Origin: Ceratopteris richardii
Taxonomy: Eukaryota > Streptophyta > Polypodiopsida > Polypodiales > Pteridaceae
Length of the DNA stretch: 64,000 bases
Direction: 5' to 3'
Assembly: GCA_020310875.1 (NCBI GenBank)
Contig: CM035428.1
Location: forward strand, 100,974,161 to 101,038,160
Positions 13,191 through 24,344 of the stretch are shown one piece after another. A program made the position numbers and the translations under genes. Below the pieces are notes generated by a model that saw only the letters and a program-made list of their open reading frames with translations, had not been told where the DNA came from and did no database searches. Positions within the stretch are counted from its first letter, which is position 1. Each line of letters opens with the position of its first letter.

Positions 13191-13530
13191 TGAATTTGAT
13201 CTTTTTTTGTTTAGAATTCATGGTTTTGACTTTGGGGATAGAGGAAAAGTAGGTGTGATTGGGTTCTCAATTTTACTCCTTACTTTGTCTATAGGCTTTG
13301 GGATTTTCAATTATAATGTGAAGAATTTCATTGAGTGATTTTGGTATTGTAAACACATTTGTGCAAAGATACAATACGCAGATTGGTATAAATAGATCGA
13401 GTGCATCCACATCAACAATTGTACCTTCACAAAAAAATTCAGACTCACCTAATACTGCCTCATTGGGTGATGTCCTAGGATTAGGGGATCCATGAGGTCT
13501 TCATCCTCACATAGGAAGTTCCAAGCAACA
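13191..13530. other. Unassigned spacer
   Basis: No convincing ORF, LTR or within-window match was found here. Confidence 0.45.
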
Positions 13531-13930
13531 TGGATTGAGCTCAATCCTAAAAAATAAAGCTTTTTGAAAATCTTCAAGCTTCTCACAAGAAAGAAAATTT
13601 ATGAAAAGTTCTACAACATTATCTTATGTGGGTAGATAAGCCAAATTTGATCTCTCTAACAGAGAGTATCTCCTTGAAATGTGCTTAGTCAAAGCATAGA
13701 ATGCTTGGTTCCTCACAACTCCTCCCAATGCGCTATGACTATCAATAAAGATGATGGTAGAAAAGTTATGACCAATAGTCAAATCAATCATAAGGTATCC
13801 AACCCACACATATTCAATCAAACCTATGAAATCTACCCTATATTTTGCCTCACAACTAGAAGTGGCCATAGAAGGTTGCTTCTAGCTCAAACAAGGTATG
13901 CACGAGCTACTAAGATTGAAGCAAAAACTA
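13531..13930 (-). mobile_element. Copia family A, copy A6 (RNase H fragment, broken)
   Basis: On the minus strand, 13,869-13,624 encodes an RNase H piece starting MATSSCEAKYRVDF, as in family A, and continues towards the polyprotein C-terminus. It is an isolated, decayed fragment upstream of copy A5 in the same orientation. Confidence 0.82.
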
Positions 13931-14064
13931 TAAGAAGTAATTTCACAATAGAATAGACCAATAGATAGAGATGAAAACACAGACAGAGAGAGGTGAAAAT
14001 TGAGAGATATAGAACTCAAATGATTAAATTTCCAAGAGAAATGAAGTTACAAAGAGGTGTTGTC

Positions 14065-14293
14065 TGTTGGAGTTTGAGGTTTGAAAAAGCACATGAAGAA
14101 AACAAGGAAGAGGAAGAAGCTTGTATTACAACATAATAGTAAATGTACTACCAAGTGAATGTACAAAGATAAGTGACCCATTAGGGTTATAGCTGTATAT
14201 ATAAACCAGGGGAAAAAACCTACTAAAGAGAGGAAAAAGTGCCTTGACAATCCTAAGTGTGCTTACACATATTTCTACCAAAACATATCAAGA
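14065..14293 (-). repeat. 3' LTR of Copia A5
   Basis: On the plus strand this begins TGTTGGAGTTTGAGG and ends CATATCAAGA, next to the complement of the polypurine tract (AATCCCCCTAG). At about 229 bp it has the family's usual length. Confidence 0.88.
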
Positions 14294-15844
14294 AATCCCC
14301 CTAGTAACGATGTGGTGAACAAGGAGCTCGCATTCATGTATAAGGAAGTGAGCCCAAATCTTTGCAAAAAGCTTCAAACTTCTCCCTAGGTAGAGCCTTT
14401 GTGAAAAGGTCTATAGCATTATCCTATGTGGGCACATAAACCAAACTGATCTCTCCAGCAGAGAACCTCTCCTTAATTGTTAGTGAAGATGGTGGTGGCA
14501 AAAGATTGAACAAGAACCAAATTAGCCAAAAGGCACCTGATCCACACACACTCAAGAGTCGCTGTGAAAGCTACCCTATACTCAACCTCACAACTAGAAG
14601 TGGCCACAATAGGTTGGTTCTTTCTTAACCAAGATATGGATGAGCTACCAAGCATGAAGCAAAAAACACTAGTCGACACATGAATGTCATAACAACCTGC
14701 CTAGTTTGAGTTACAAAAGGCATTTAAATCTAGTGGTAATAATCCCCCTTGGGATAAAATAGTCCAAGAAAATAGGTACCACTCAAGTAGTGAAAGATGT
14801 GGTTAATTGTCTACTAATGGTTGACACCTGGGCAATGCATAAACATGCTCATCTGAGATACAACAAATTGAATATCAAGTTGAGTTATGCATAAGTAAAT
14901 CAAGCATTCAATAACCTACTAATAGAGAACAACATCAAATACATCTCTAACATCATGAAGGCTCAACCCCAAACCTCTATCCATGGGAGTGGCAATAGGT
15001 CTGCAATCTTCAAGGCCAAAACAGTGAAATAATGTGTCAATATATTTCGTTTCACACAAAGCTATTCCTCCATCAACTTGCATGAACTAAATGCACAAAT
15101 AATGATGCTAATGCCTCAAAACTTACATCTCAAAGAGGTATGCAAACCATCCTTAAATTCAGCAATATGCCTCTCATTAGGACTAGTGACCAACATGTCA
15201 TCAACATATACAATGATGATCAGAAGTACATCATCTGCACACTTAACATATAAGGTGCTCTTGGTTGGACTGTTCTCAAAACCATGTGCAAGCAAGTAGG
15301 CATATATCTTTTCACACCAAGCATGTGGTGCTTGCTTCAAACCATATAAAGCATTTTTCAACCCACACACTTTGTTTTTATGCCCTCAAAAGAAACATGC
15401 ACATTGGCAGCCATTGCATAGTAATGTGATGCAAAGGAAGCACCATATGAGCTTGAATGGGTACAATATGACAAAGATGCATCTAATTTGCTATCTCTCA
15501 AAGTCTACACCATCCATTTAGGCATAGTTTTATCCTCTTCTATGTCAACCCTCTCATCAACAAGTACATCATGTAAATGTGCATTAGAAATGGAATGATG
15601 TGCATCATCATGTGGAACCTTTAGAGGCTAAGAAATTGCCTCATTTGGACCAGCACTTGATTGTCCACCTTTAAAGAGAGGCAACAAAGTTTCATACACA
15701 TCCTTCAAGCTAATGGATGTCTTCTTGGTACATGAAAGTAATGATAGAATTGCATTTTCCATGAAGAAAACATCATGACTAACCAAAATGTGTTAATTCT
15801 ATTGATGATATAGACAATAGCCTTTGATTTCATAACACTACCCA
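14065..15844 (-). mobile_element. Copia family A, copy A5 (3' half, broken)
   Basis: On the minus strand the element runs from the integrase-RT linker (near 15,840) through RT (about 15,380-15,080, with [11 protein letters not shown] and VYVDDML) and RNase H (about 14,690-14,400). It ends in a purine tract near 14,294-14,302 and the 3' LTR 14,293-14,065. The polyprotein is broken in several places. The 5' half is missing because Copia B begins at 15,845. Confidence 0.9.
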
Positions 15845-16183
15845 TGAGCTCCACAATAGAGCTATGTACAAACTGACGTGCGGCTGGAAGGAGTCTATGG
15901 GAAGACAAAATGACAAAATGACTAGATCTGACTACATGCTCCAACTCCACTTTTATAACCAATGAGCATGTGAAGAAGTTTGTGCCTCCTTCTTAACTCA
16001 CCACTTTGCCCACTACATGCCACTGACTACAAGGGAGATAATGTATCTTTTACTCATCATGAATTTTGACTAGACTTTTTCTTTTCTTTTTTTCTTTTCT
16101 CTTCTTTTCCTTTATCTTTATATTTGGTAAATTTATCCAAGCATAGCTCATATGAAAATGAGCTTGTACATTTATCTTCAAAA
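15845..16183 (-). repeat. 3' LTR of Copia B
   Basis: The sequence is shared almost throughout with 45,525-45,896, except for about 35 bp present only in the right copy. The polypurine tract lies just inside (complement CTCCCCCTCAAG, 16,184-16,195). The right-hand LTR may extend to 45,482, in which case this copy lacks its last 40-odd bases. Confidence 0.85.
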
Positions 16184-16199
16184 CTCCCCCTCAAGTTCA

Positions 16200-19100
16200 T
16201 TTGGGAGTTATCTTCAACCATGTCTTGCAAATTTATCACATCCTTGAAACCTTTGAGTTTAGAAGCATCCAAGAACTTTGTAAACATATCTGCAACCTGC
16301 TCTTTGGTTTTGATGAACTTTATCTCCACATATTTGCTCAATACCTTCTCCCTTACATAATGGTAGTGGACCTCTATGTGCTTGCTCCTTGCATGAAACA
16401 TAGGATTGCTTGCCAAGTAAATACTTGACATGTTATCACCGTATATAGGGATGGTTCCAACTTGCACTTCAAGATCAGGCAAAAGCTTTTTAATCCACAT
16501 TGCTTCACATGTGGCAAATGCTAATCCTCTATATTCAGCCTCCATGGATGAAAGTGCAACAGTAGGTTGTTTCTTTGAGCTCCATGTGATAGGTTTGCTT
16601 CCTATCATGAACACATAACATGAGGTTGATCTTCTATCTTCCTTTGAACTTGCCCAATCAGCATCGCTAAAGCCTTTGACTTGCAATTCTTCATCAAACT
16701 TGTAAAACAAAGCATGATTAACTGTATGCTTTATGTATCTCAACACTCCCTTGGCTGAATTTAAGTGTTCACTTGTCGGGGCTTGCATAAACTGAGACAG
16801 TACACCAACAACATAAGATAAATTAGCTCTTGTAATGTTTTCATAGATTAATGATCCTACAATGCTTTTGTATGTCGTTACATCTTCCAATGGTTCTCCA
16901 TCATTTGAACAAATCTTTATATTTGTGTCCATGGGTTGAGTGAGTGGTTTGCATTCACTCATTCCAAATCTGCAAAGAACATCCAACAAGTAATTCCTTT
17001 GCATCAAGTAGATGCCACTCTTTCCATAAACAACTTCAATTCCTAAAAAATATTTCAGCTCTCCAAGATCTGAAATTTTAAACTCCTTACCAAGCTTCCT
17101 TTTGATATCTTTAATCCCTGTAACATCATTTCCTGTTATGATGAGGTCATCGACGTATATGAAAATATATACCTCTCTATTTTCTTCCTTCTTCATGTAC
17201 AATGAAGGATCTGCACTACTTGGGTTGTATCCACACTCAGTTAGATATTCTACCAATCTCCGATTCCATGCTCTTGGTGCTTGCTTCAAGCCATAAAGTG
17301 CCTTATTCAACCTGCAAACAAAGTCAGGATGGTTTTTATCTTCAAATCCAACCGGTTGACTCATGTATATCTCTTCTTGGAGTTCTCCATGAAGAAAATC
17401 ATTTTTGATGTCGAGTTAATATAATGGCCATCTCCTTGAAGCACCAATTGTTATTAATGTTCTGATAGTTCCCATCTTTGCAACAGGGCTAAAAACTTCA
17501 TCATAATCTATGCCTTGTGTTTGTTTAAATCCTTTGGCAACTAATCTAGCTTTATATCTAGCTAGTGAACCGTCAGCATTCCTCTTTACTTTAAACACCC
17601 ATTTGTTTGGAACAATCTTCATACCTTCTTTCTTTGGCACTAGCTCCCATGTGTGATTATCTTTGAGAGATTTGATCTCCTCTTTCATAGCTTGCTTCCA
17701 TTCTTTTTGTGTGCAAGCTTCTTCATATGTCTCAGGATCTTTGTCTTTGATAACCTGCATCATGTATGCAAAATGTGTCGCCATGAAACTATCATAACTC
17801 AACCTTTGAGTTGGATACCTTGTTCTTGAAGATCTTCTTTAATTGCCTTTAGAAAGTTGCTTCTTTAACCTATTCAGCTTTACCATCGGAGTGATTACCT
17901 CTTCATATTCTTCTTCACTTGCATCTATCTCACTATTTGGAGTAGCACTTGCTTCTTCGACTCTACTATGAGCTGAATTTGGAGACATAGAATGACTCCC
18001 CCTCCATGTTGAACATTCTTCATTTGATGTAGATGCCTCTAGACCTGAAACCTTTGTGCTTGATTGTTGAACTTCTCTTTGATTTTTTCCTGCATAATCA
18101 TCACAATCTTCTTCAAGAATCTTTTCCTTTCCTTTATCTTCATACCATGGTCTTAGTTCATCAAAGACCACATCTCGCGAGACTCTTAATTCCTTTATTC
18201 TAGTGTTGTAACACTTGTATCCTTTTTGCTCTGTCGAGTAGCCAATGAAAATGCATTTTTCTCACCGTGGTTTCATCTTTGTTCTAACTTCTTGTGGAAT
18301 GTGAACAAAGCAAACACATCCAAACACTTTGAGGTGTGTAAGATCAGGTTTCTTACCGGAATATACCTCCTATGGAGTCAAGTGATGTATTCCCAATGTT
18401 GTGCACTTTTTCATCAAGTAAATGGCGGTTGTGGTAGCTTTAGCCCAATAGTACAATGGTACCTTCATTTTGTTGAGCATGCATCTTGCAATTTCAGCAA
18501 TTTGCCTATTTTTCCTCTCAGCTACTCCATTTTGTTGTGGTGTATACCTACAAGTGAACTTCCATTTGATCCCATTCTCTTGTAGAAAATGTAAAAACTC
18601 TTTGGAGAAGTATTCTCCTCCCCCATCGGACCTTAAGGTTTTGATATACCTTCCTGTTTCTTTTTCAACTTCAACTTTGAATCTTTTGAATATAGAAAAC
18701 ACCTCTGATTTTTGCTTCATACAAAACAGCCATACCTTTCTTGAGTGATCATCAATGAAGGTGATAAAAAATCTATTACCAGCCATTGATGCCTCTTGGT
18801 TGGTCCCCATACATCCATATGTATCAAGTCCAAGGCATTTGGGGCCACATAATTGATCCTCTTGAATGACTGCCTCGTTTGCTTTCCTAGTTGACAAGCT
18901 TCACATAACTCATGTAGTCCAATGCTATTAAATTTTGGAAGACCTCTTACCACTTCATGTTTGCTCATGTCCTTCAGCTTTGGAATGTTGATGTGTCCTA
19001 TTCTTTTGTGCCATAGGTCCAGCTCTGAAATCTTCTTGTTCCCACATTGAATGTACATGACCTTTCCATGTGGATGTTGGATGTCCAAAGTGAACATCCT

Positions 19101-20420
19101 TCCTTCTCTTCTACCTCGAGCAATGACCTTGAAGCCTTCCTTTGGATTCTTTATGAAGCACCCATTCTCATTGAATATGACATGGTAACCCCTCTCTACC
19201 ATTTGTCCTACTGAAATCAAGTTCTTTGAAATTGTAGGAACATGAAGAACATTAGATAGTACCTTTGCTCTACTTGTATCTCCAAGCCTTATATCTCCAA
19301 TATGTTCAATCATGTGTTGAGTATCATCACCTATTTCAACACATCCTTTTCCACTTGGTACCTGTAGATTAGTGAACAAAATTCCTTGGCATGACATATG
19401 GTTACTACAATCTGAATCAATGTACCATTTTTTATCATCTTCACAAGAGATTCTATACTCATGTCTCATTGCAAGTAGTGTGTCCGTGCTTCCTTCACTT
19501 GAGGTGCTTGCATAGTTGCTTTGCTTCCTTTGATTGCCTCCATTTGGTCTTCCATTCTTCAGCCAATAATCACTAGCATAGTTTCCTACTTTACCACAAT
19601 GATAGCATGTTATACCTTTATGAGAATTGTAGGATCCTCGACCTCTTCCTCTACTTCTACCTCGACCTCTTCCTTGTGTGTTGGCATTTGATGCATCCTT
19701 CTTGTCTTCCGAATTGTTTTGATTGTAGTTGGAGTTGTTGTGACCTCTTCCTTTTCCTCTTGAGTTCCTTCCTTTACCTAGACCTGCATGTAACATTTGG
19801 TTGTGGTTGTCCTTTCCTTTAGGGCCACCAAAGCTAAGCTCTTCAGTGACAAGATGAGGGATTAGTTGTTCAAAACCTGGATATGCATCTTTCAAGTTAA
19901 TGGAAGTTATAAAAGGCTTCCATCTTTCATCTTCTCTCAATCCATTGAGAGTATGACACACAACATCTTCATCTTCAACCGTTGTGCCAATAGAAGCTAA
20001 AGCATCGCTTAGCTCCTTAATCTTCAAAGTATATTCAACTATGGATTGACTCGAACTTTTCTTGATTGTGTTCAACTCATTCTTGAGTTTAAGTTTCCTA
20101 GCTTTGGTATTTGTTGAATACATCCTTTCAAGAGCTTCCCAAGAATCCTTAGCTTTCTCTAGATGTTGAATGTGCCCTACCATGGCATTAGTAATGACTT
20201 GCGAAATGAGGAACATGACTCTCCTATTCCTCTCTTCCCATTCTTTTGCTTGCCTCCTTTGGACTTCCGTGGCCATAGCTTGATTGATTTGAGGTTGAGC
20301 ATCATCACCGCTCACAATACCCCATAAGCCTTTGCCCATTAGGTAGTTGGTCATTCTAAACTTCCACATGGGATAGTTATCCTTATCCAATTTCTCTACT
20401 TGTTGACCCAAGTCTGCCAT
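16200..20420 (-). pseudogene. Copia B gag-pol (fossil)
   Basis: Reading from 20,420 on the minus strand: gag begins MADLGQQVEKLDKDNYPMW with a UBN2-type gag domain (to about 19,830). An Arg/Gly-rich basic stretch and zinc-knuckle region follow (about 19,700-19,560), then the protease region (about 19,430-19,200). The GAG-pre-integrase zinc region (LWHKRIGHINIPKL, about 19,020-18,870) leads into the integrase core (about 18,800-18,400; FITFIDDHSRKVWLF). RT (about 17,720-17,000; [19 protein letters not shown]) and RNase H (about 16,640-16,230; ADMFTKFL near the end) complete it. It has roughly five breaks. A basic, Lys-rich extension runs on into the 3' LTR in the last frame. Confidence 0.9.
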
Positions 20421-20478
20421 TGAAGACTATCAAAGACTTTGAGAGTTACCTCGAATAGTTATATTGTCCCTTGCTTGT

Positions 20479-21136
20479 TGTTGGCAATAGCCAGAGGCAT
20501 AGAAGACGCGGAAGCATGTGAAGACAGAGCATAACAAAGAAGCCGAGAGTCAATCGAATCATTTTTTCAAAGAATTATGTTTTATAAATACTTTTCAAAA
20601 TCTCCAACAGTGGTTTTCATCACTTTTGTACTATATGTAACATAGAAAAAACCTTTTTGTAAAATATAGCTCCATTTTGTGCAAGCCAAGGAGTCCTCAA
20701 GCTTGAGGAGCTTAGGTAGAATGAGCCTACCAATTTTGGCTATTTTTAGACACTGTTTACCCAAATAGCACCTAGAACCTATTTTTTAACTATGCCGGTC
20801 ACTAGATGTGAAACCAATCAAAACTAGTCTAGAATCTATAAAAAGAGCTAGAGAGCTCATTTTTTAGGTTAGCTTGTTTGAGTAGAGAAGAGCTTAGAGC
20901 TATTTTGAGCTTGTAAGAGTGTTCTTGAGTAATAGAGTTGATTTCCTACCTTCCATTGTGTCTTGCTTGTCTCTTCATTGTGTGTGTGTATGTGTGTGTG
21001 CATCTCTATGCTTCTCACCTTCACTCTCACTTCATCTCATATTCACGATCTTCATATCACTCCTATCTCTTCTGCGGATTGACATTAAGGAGGTGGATCT
21101 TCTTAACGTGGTCCTCACCATTGTGCTAGAGCAACA
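20479..21136 (+). repeat. 5' LTR of the outer Gypsy
   Basis: The LTR begins TGTTGGCAATAGCC and ends GAGCAACA. It contains the perfect palindrome CCTCAAGCTTGAGG (20,695-20,708), a TATA box (20,837-20,844), the GAGCTAGAGAGCTC block just downstream, and a GT-rich tract near 20,978-21,001. At 658 bp it pairs with 44,731-45,394. Confidence 0.93.
20837..20844 (+). promoter_or_regulatory. TATA box of the outer Gypsy 5' LTR
   Basis: TATAAAAA is followed by the near-palindrome GAGCTAGAGAGCTC. The same arrangement occurs in the other Gypsy LTRs here (near 5,094, 23,399, 36,214, 45,093 and 53,813). Confidence 0.75.
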
Positions 21137-21143
21137 CCAAATT

Positions 21144-21161
21144 TGGTGACGTTGCTGGGGA
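21144..21161 (+). other. Primer-binding site of the outer Gypsy (tRNA-Asp type)
   Basis: TGGTGACGTTGCTGGGGA is a decayed form of TGGCGCCGTTGCCGGGGA, the complement of the plant tRNA-Asp 3' end, used by Athila/Tat elements. The differences are C/T or G/A changes. Confidence 0.8.
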
Positions 21162-21513
21162 TCGAGTCTATGACGAATGTGTGATGGTAAGAGTATAGCA
21201 AGAAGTGGCGTTGGAAGGTAAAAACTTCAGTTTTTGTTGTTGTTTTTAGTTAGTTTTTAGTGTTTTTCACCTCCCCCACACTCCTCCTTCACCACTGCAT
21301 CATCATCTTCCACCCCGAAAAATTCAAAAAATTCACCATATCCACCCATTCTCCTCATTTCCCCTCATTTGTGCATGCAAGAGAGTGAGAGAGAGCTTTT
21401 GTGCTTGCATGTGCTTTTGTGTTTTTGAGTTTTCTTGCAGGTACAGTGCTCCAGAGCACCAGGAAAGCTGCAAAAAGGTAAGAAAATCACTTTCTGTCAG
21501 AAAATGCCGACTG

Positions 21514-22210
21514 TGTCAGACCATCGTGATGGTCTGCCAAGTTTGGAATTTGAGGTAAGCGAGTTCACCACGCTGTAGAGCATCCTTGCACATATAGGAA
21601 TCCACACTTGCATTTCAAAAATTTTTGTTTTGGTGGACCATCACGATTGGCTCACGCCCTCGCGATTGTGTCACACCATCGCGATTGTCTCACGCCATCG
21701 CGATGGCTCGGCTGGACCATCGCGATGGCTCGGCTGGACCATCGCGATGGTCTCACGCCGTCATGACGGTTCACTTGAACCATCGTGACGGTTCACTTGG
21801 ACCATCGCGACAATCCTGTCGACCCCACGCCACCACGATTGGATCATGCCATCGTGCCGATGCTGCCACATGGCAAGCTAGACCATCGCGACGATACCCT
21901 CAGACCATCACGATTCCTCGAAATTCAAACCATCGCGATTGGCTGAAGCCATCATGCCTCGTGACCGTCGCGACGGGCTCATGCCATGACGATTGTCGCA
22001 TTGACCGTTGACCGATATCATCGCGATTGCTCGCCGATTAGACCATTGCGACAGTTCATTCATGCCATCGCGATTGCTCACATTTACGCCATCATGATAG
22101 TTCGCTCCATCGGACCATCGTGATTGTGCCACGCCATCACGACCGCTCATCTGAGCCATCGTGACGGTCCCATGCCATCATGATTGTCCCGGACCATTGC
22201 GATTGTCCAC
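21514..22210 (+). repeat. Leader array of ATCGCGAT-type palindromes, outer Gypsy
   Basis: About 26 units occur between 21,640 and 22,210, roughly one per 22 bp, plus an isolated unit near 21,515-21,534. Each unit is built on (A/G)CCATCGCGATTG or a C-to-T/G-to-A variant such as CCATCGTGACGG or CCATCATGATTG. The core ATCGCGAT is self-complementary. Units alternate with short spacers such as TCTCACG and GCTCGGCTGG. No ORF, Shine-type signal or protein motif explains it. It lies between PBS and gag, and the inner Gypsy has a different array in the same position. Confidence 0.88.
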
Positions 22211-23049
22211 CCCAAATGCAATTTTTTTAGTTTGATTTTTTGACCAATTTTGGGGCTATTTTTTGCAAATTCTTGGGTGATTAGACTCATAGGGAAAGAA
22301 AAACCGGTTTGTCAGAGTTTACCCCCGAGTGCCTGAACGCTCATATCTTTTTCATCCGAAGTCCATTTTTTGAGATTTATAGCTCGTTAGAAAGCTCTGG
22401 ACGAGTACTACATGATCTCAACTGTTTTTTTCAAAAAGAAGACGTTGATTTTTAGAGAGGATCATTTGAGGTTGACCTAGTGTGGGACTAGAAAGCCAGG
22501 GGGCATTAAAAATTTGGGCCAAGGAGAAGGGACTTTAAAAGTGTATATACTCAAGTGCTTGAGCATCCAATTGAGAATTGATCTAACATTGAATTTTTAC
22601 AGGTCTAGCAAGGACAATCAAGGGCAAACAAAGCAAGGCAGTAAAGGACGCTGGGCTTGGGAAGCGCGACTTCTTGGGCATCAGAGCAACCAAAGCAGCT
22701 GACTTGAGGTTGGAAGATTACTCAACCCCCTCAGTCAATTATTAGCTTAGGCTAAACGGTAGCATTGTGGACTAGATTAAAGACGATAGGAACGCATCAA
22801 GTTCAAGAGATTTAATTTTTCAAGTCCAAGATTAAAGTAAAGGTGTGTGATACGAAAACCTAAAGGAAAGAACTTAAGTCTGATGGAATGTGAACTTGAA
22901 AGTACCACGGAAAGTCGATTCCTGACGTATACATTGAGACAAGATGATAACTTAAAGACATTTAAAAAGAAACAAGCAATAAAGAACAAAGAACGATTAA
23001 CGATCAGAATTACTAGGAAGTAAATTCATGAACCTTAGATCGGGCAAGC

Positions 23050-23674
23050 TGTTGAAGCTCAAGATCAAGGACAAAGCATGGAAGTGCATCAAGGAAGTGG
23101 ACACACAAGAAGAAGGAGCAAGTAGGGAGCTCCAAGAAGCACCTGTCAAATTTTCAGAAGAAATCCCTACAAAAATAGTGATTTTTATCACTAAAAACCA
23201 TTGTAAATACCATTTTCCATTTTTGTAACTCCATTTTGTTCAAGCCGAGGAGTCCTCGAGCTTGAGGAGTATTAGAACTACCATCCTACCGAGTTTCATA
23301 ATTTTTAGACTCCGTTTGAGCCCCCAAATAAGCCCTGGAACCTATTTTTTAACTAGGCCGGACACTAGGTCTGGACAGGGCCAAAACCACTCAAAAACTA
23401 TAAAAAGGGCTGGAGAGCTCATTTTTCAGGTTAGCTTGTTGTAGATTTCAGCTTGGTAAGAGAGCTCTTGTATAATCGAAGATCTTCCATTGTTCCACTC
23501 CTTGCTCTTACTTTGTGCGCGTGTGTGTATGTGTGTGCATGCTTGTGTGCTTTCACTCACGCACTTGTGCCATCACTTGCTCACGGTCTTCATACCGGTC
23601 CTCACGTCTCCACGGATTGACATTTATGAGGTGTATCTCCTCACGTTGGTACTCACCATTGTGCTAGAGTGACA
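23050..23674 (+). repeat. 5' LTR of the inner Gypsy
   Basis: The LTR begins TGTTGAAGCTCAAG and ends AGAGTGACA. It carries CCTCGAGCTTGAGG (23,254-23,267), TATAAAAA (23,399-23,406), a GAGAGCTC block just downstream, and a GT-rich tract near 23,518-23,545. Confidence 0.96.
23399..23406 (+). promoter_or_regulatory. TATA box of the inner Gypsy 5' LTR
   Basis: TATAAAAA is followed after a few bases by GGGCTGGAGAGCTC. It would drive the genomic RNA and is duplicated in the 3' LTR at 36,214-36,221. Confidence 0.78.
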
Positions 23675-23681
23675 CCAAATT

Positions 23682-23699
23682 TGGCGCCGTTGCCGGGGA
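23682..23699 (+). other. Primer-binding site of the inner Gypsy (tRNA-Asp)
   Basis: TGGCGCCGTTGCCGGGGA lies 8 bp after the LTR end and is fully complementary to the plant tRNA-Asp 3' end including CCA. This primer choice is typical of Athila and Tat lineages. Confidence 0.93.
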
Positions 23700-23794
23700 G
23701 AGAGCTTGGAGGACGAGCGTGTGATGGTAAGACGTAGAGTAGCAACGTTGGAAGGTAAAAAAATCATCATTTTCAGTTCAGTTTTGAATTTTCC

Positions 23795-23875
23795 TTCTTC
23801 TTCATCTTCATCATCATCACCATCTCCACCCGCCTTCATCTTCATCATCATCACCATCTCCACCCGCCTTCATCT
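23795..23875 (+). repeat. Short tandem duplication in the inner Gypsy leader
   Basis: A unit of about 34 bp built on TTCATCATCATCACCATCT and CCACCCGCC occurs twice in succession. It is pyrimidine-rich and precedes the long array. The outer Gypsy leader has a comparable but non-duplicated pyrimidine stretch near 21,270-21,350. Confidence 0.85.
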
Positions 23876-24344
23876 TCTCAGTTTTTTCCATTTTTTAGAG
23901 TACATTCACCTTGTGTTTACTTGTGGTTGTGAGCAAGAAGCTTAGAGAGGGTGCAGAACAGAGGCGCTGAAGAAGTAGCACCAAAATAGCTAAAAATCTG
24001 AGTGAACAGCCCCGGACAAGACGAAACCTGCGCCAAGTATCGTGAGAGCTACGCCAAAGATCGTGAGTGAGCAATCGGGCAACCTGGGGTTACACAGAGC
24101 AAGGGGAAGTGACAAAGAAGTTAGAGAGGCTCTCAAGGTGAGCAAACACCCATTTAATCTATAATTTCTCAGTAAATTAAGTTTGGAAAGGGAAACGATC
24201 TGCGTCAGGTATCGTTTGGTACTCACAGAGGTGAAAAGGAGTGATTTGGGGTGATACAGAGAGTGAGGAGAGGAGAGAGGAAAGAGTAGAGCATGTGTAC
24301 AACCAAAACTTAGAAAAAATCTTTCCCAAAATTTGTCTAAGGGT

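Noticed and set aside
16124-19822. Plus-strand frames of 60-120 codons
   Set aside because: They are antisense shadows of the minus-strand Copia B gag-pol.
20938-21149. Small membrane-like proteins over the GT tract (also near 23,490, 36,305, 45,175 and 5,151)
   Set aside because: They are the same LTR segment translated repeatedly; CVCVC-type stretches come from GT-rich microsatellite DNA.
21625-22159. Open frames on both strands rich in HRDGS-type repeats
   Set aside because: They are translations of the palindromic leader array; the motif simply lacks stops. No gene signal.
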